From contig CP053688.1 of assembly GCA_013200995.1 (NCBI GenBank), positions 3,410,001 through 3,474,000 on the forward strand: a DNA stretch of 64,000 nucleotides, given 5' to 3'. The notes under the pieces were generated by a model that ran no database searches, was not told the origin of the DNA, and saw only the letters and a program-made list of their open reading frames with translations. How positions within the stretch are numbered: position 1 is the stretch's first letter; each line of letters starts with the position of its first letter. The stretch comes from Arthrobacter citreus. Lineage in GTDB: Bacteria > Bacillota > Bacilli > Bacillales > Bacillaceae_G. Position numbers and translations under genes: made by a program. Below are positions 63,849 to 64,000 of this stretch, piece by piece.

Positions 63849-64000
63849 GCGTTTATTACAAAAAGGCAAAGATTCAACAGTTTCATCGAGTGATTTATTG
63901 CAACAACCATCTACTGATCAAGCAGTTCAAGTTGAAGAGAATGAACTGAGTGATGTTTTTCCTAAAATATCATTTCATCCACTGATGCATATTGAAGATG
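63832..64000 (+). CDS. Probable accessory Sec S-layer assembly protein, N-terminal part (cut by window edge)
   Basis: The frame from ATG 63832 runs 56 codons to the window edge (MLSSIKRLLQKGKDSTVSSS ... FPKISFHPLMHIED). It overlaps the secA2 remnant end by 17 bases and has GGGGGT 11 bases upstream. Position right behind secA2 and the charged, Ser-rich start suggest the S-layer assembly protein (SlaP-type) found beside secA2 in Bacillus. Too little sequence is present to be certain. Confidence 0.5.
   Translation, partial: MLSSIKRLLQKGKDSTVSSSDLLQQPSTDQAVQVEENELSDVFPKISFHPLMHIED

Overview
The window is AT-rich chromosomal DNA from an endospore-forming member of the Bacillaceae (Firmicutes). 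The evidence is a gerA-type germination operon, DegS/DegU, ComFA/ComFC, MinJ, FtsEX, strong AGGAGG-type ribosome binding sites, and gene order that largely follows the Bacillus subtilis minJ-ctpB-ftsX-ftsE-cccB-yvjA-prfB-secA-hpf...comF-degV-degU-degS-tagU-yvyE chromosome segment. A relative of the Gottfriedia/Bacillus group would fit, but the species cannot be fixed from the sequence. Nearly everything reads on the minus strand.

Layout. 1-4560: the front of a trp operon (trpE-trpG-trpD-trpC-trpF, all minus) behind two tandem Trp-specific T-box leaders. 4700-8430: a gerA-type spore germinant receptor operon (plus). 8500-15200: a DUF47/PhoU-like gene without its phosphate transporter, a 21-bp tandem array, an SDR oxidoreductase, a LysR regulator, a small membrane protein, a guanine-riboswitch-controlled purine permease, an RluF-type pseudouridine synthase and an unknown gene. 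15300-21010: a large secreted subtilisin-like protease with a dockerin-like tail, divergent from an RNPP-type (NprR/PlcR-like) TPR regulator. 21110-26400: mannitol PTS operon mtlA-mtlR-mtlF-mtlD with candidate cre and MtlR sites.

26600-41970: cell division and secretion block minJ, ctpB, (katA with a perfect PerR box), envC-like M23 hydrolase, ftsX, ftsE, cccB, yvjA, prfB (with a programmed +1 frameshift), secA, hpf and a cold-shock gene. 42200-52400: kimA-like K+ transporter, flgM, comFC, comFA, degV, degU, degS, an LCP (tagU) gene and yvyE. In B. subtilis the flagellar genes flgK-L, csrA, hag and fliDST lie between flgM and hpf. Here kimA and csp occupy that place, leaving flgM isolated.

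52400-64000: a 1.2-kb gene-poor stretch with possible gene relics, a sugar-phosphate transferase, a DnaA-box cluster, a series of cell-wall genes (transglycosylase, SH3-rich glucosaminidase, lysozyme-like, TcaA-like, YARHG protein), a MITE-like or structured element with about 28-bp terminal inverted repeats, and at the right edge a decayed junction. There the C-terminal end of a PQQ-type beta-propeller gene abuts the C-terminal third of secA2, which carries one in-frame stop, followed by the start of a probable S-layer assembly gene.

The less explained items are the two in-register tandem arrays (21 bp and 20 bp), the inverted-repeat element at 60.2 kb, the DnaA-box cluster at 54.5 kb, the secA2 ruin and two genes that appear to start with ATT.
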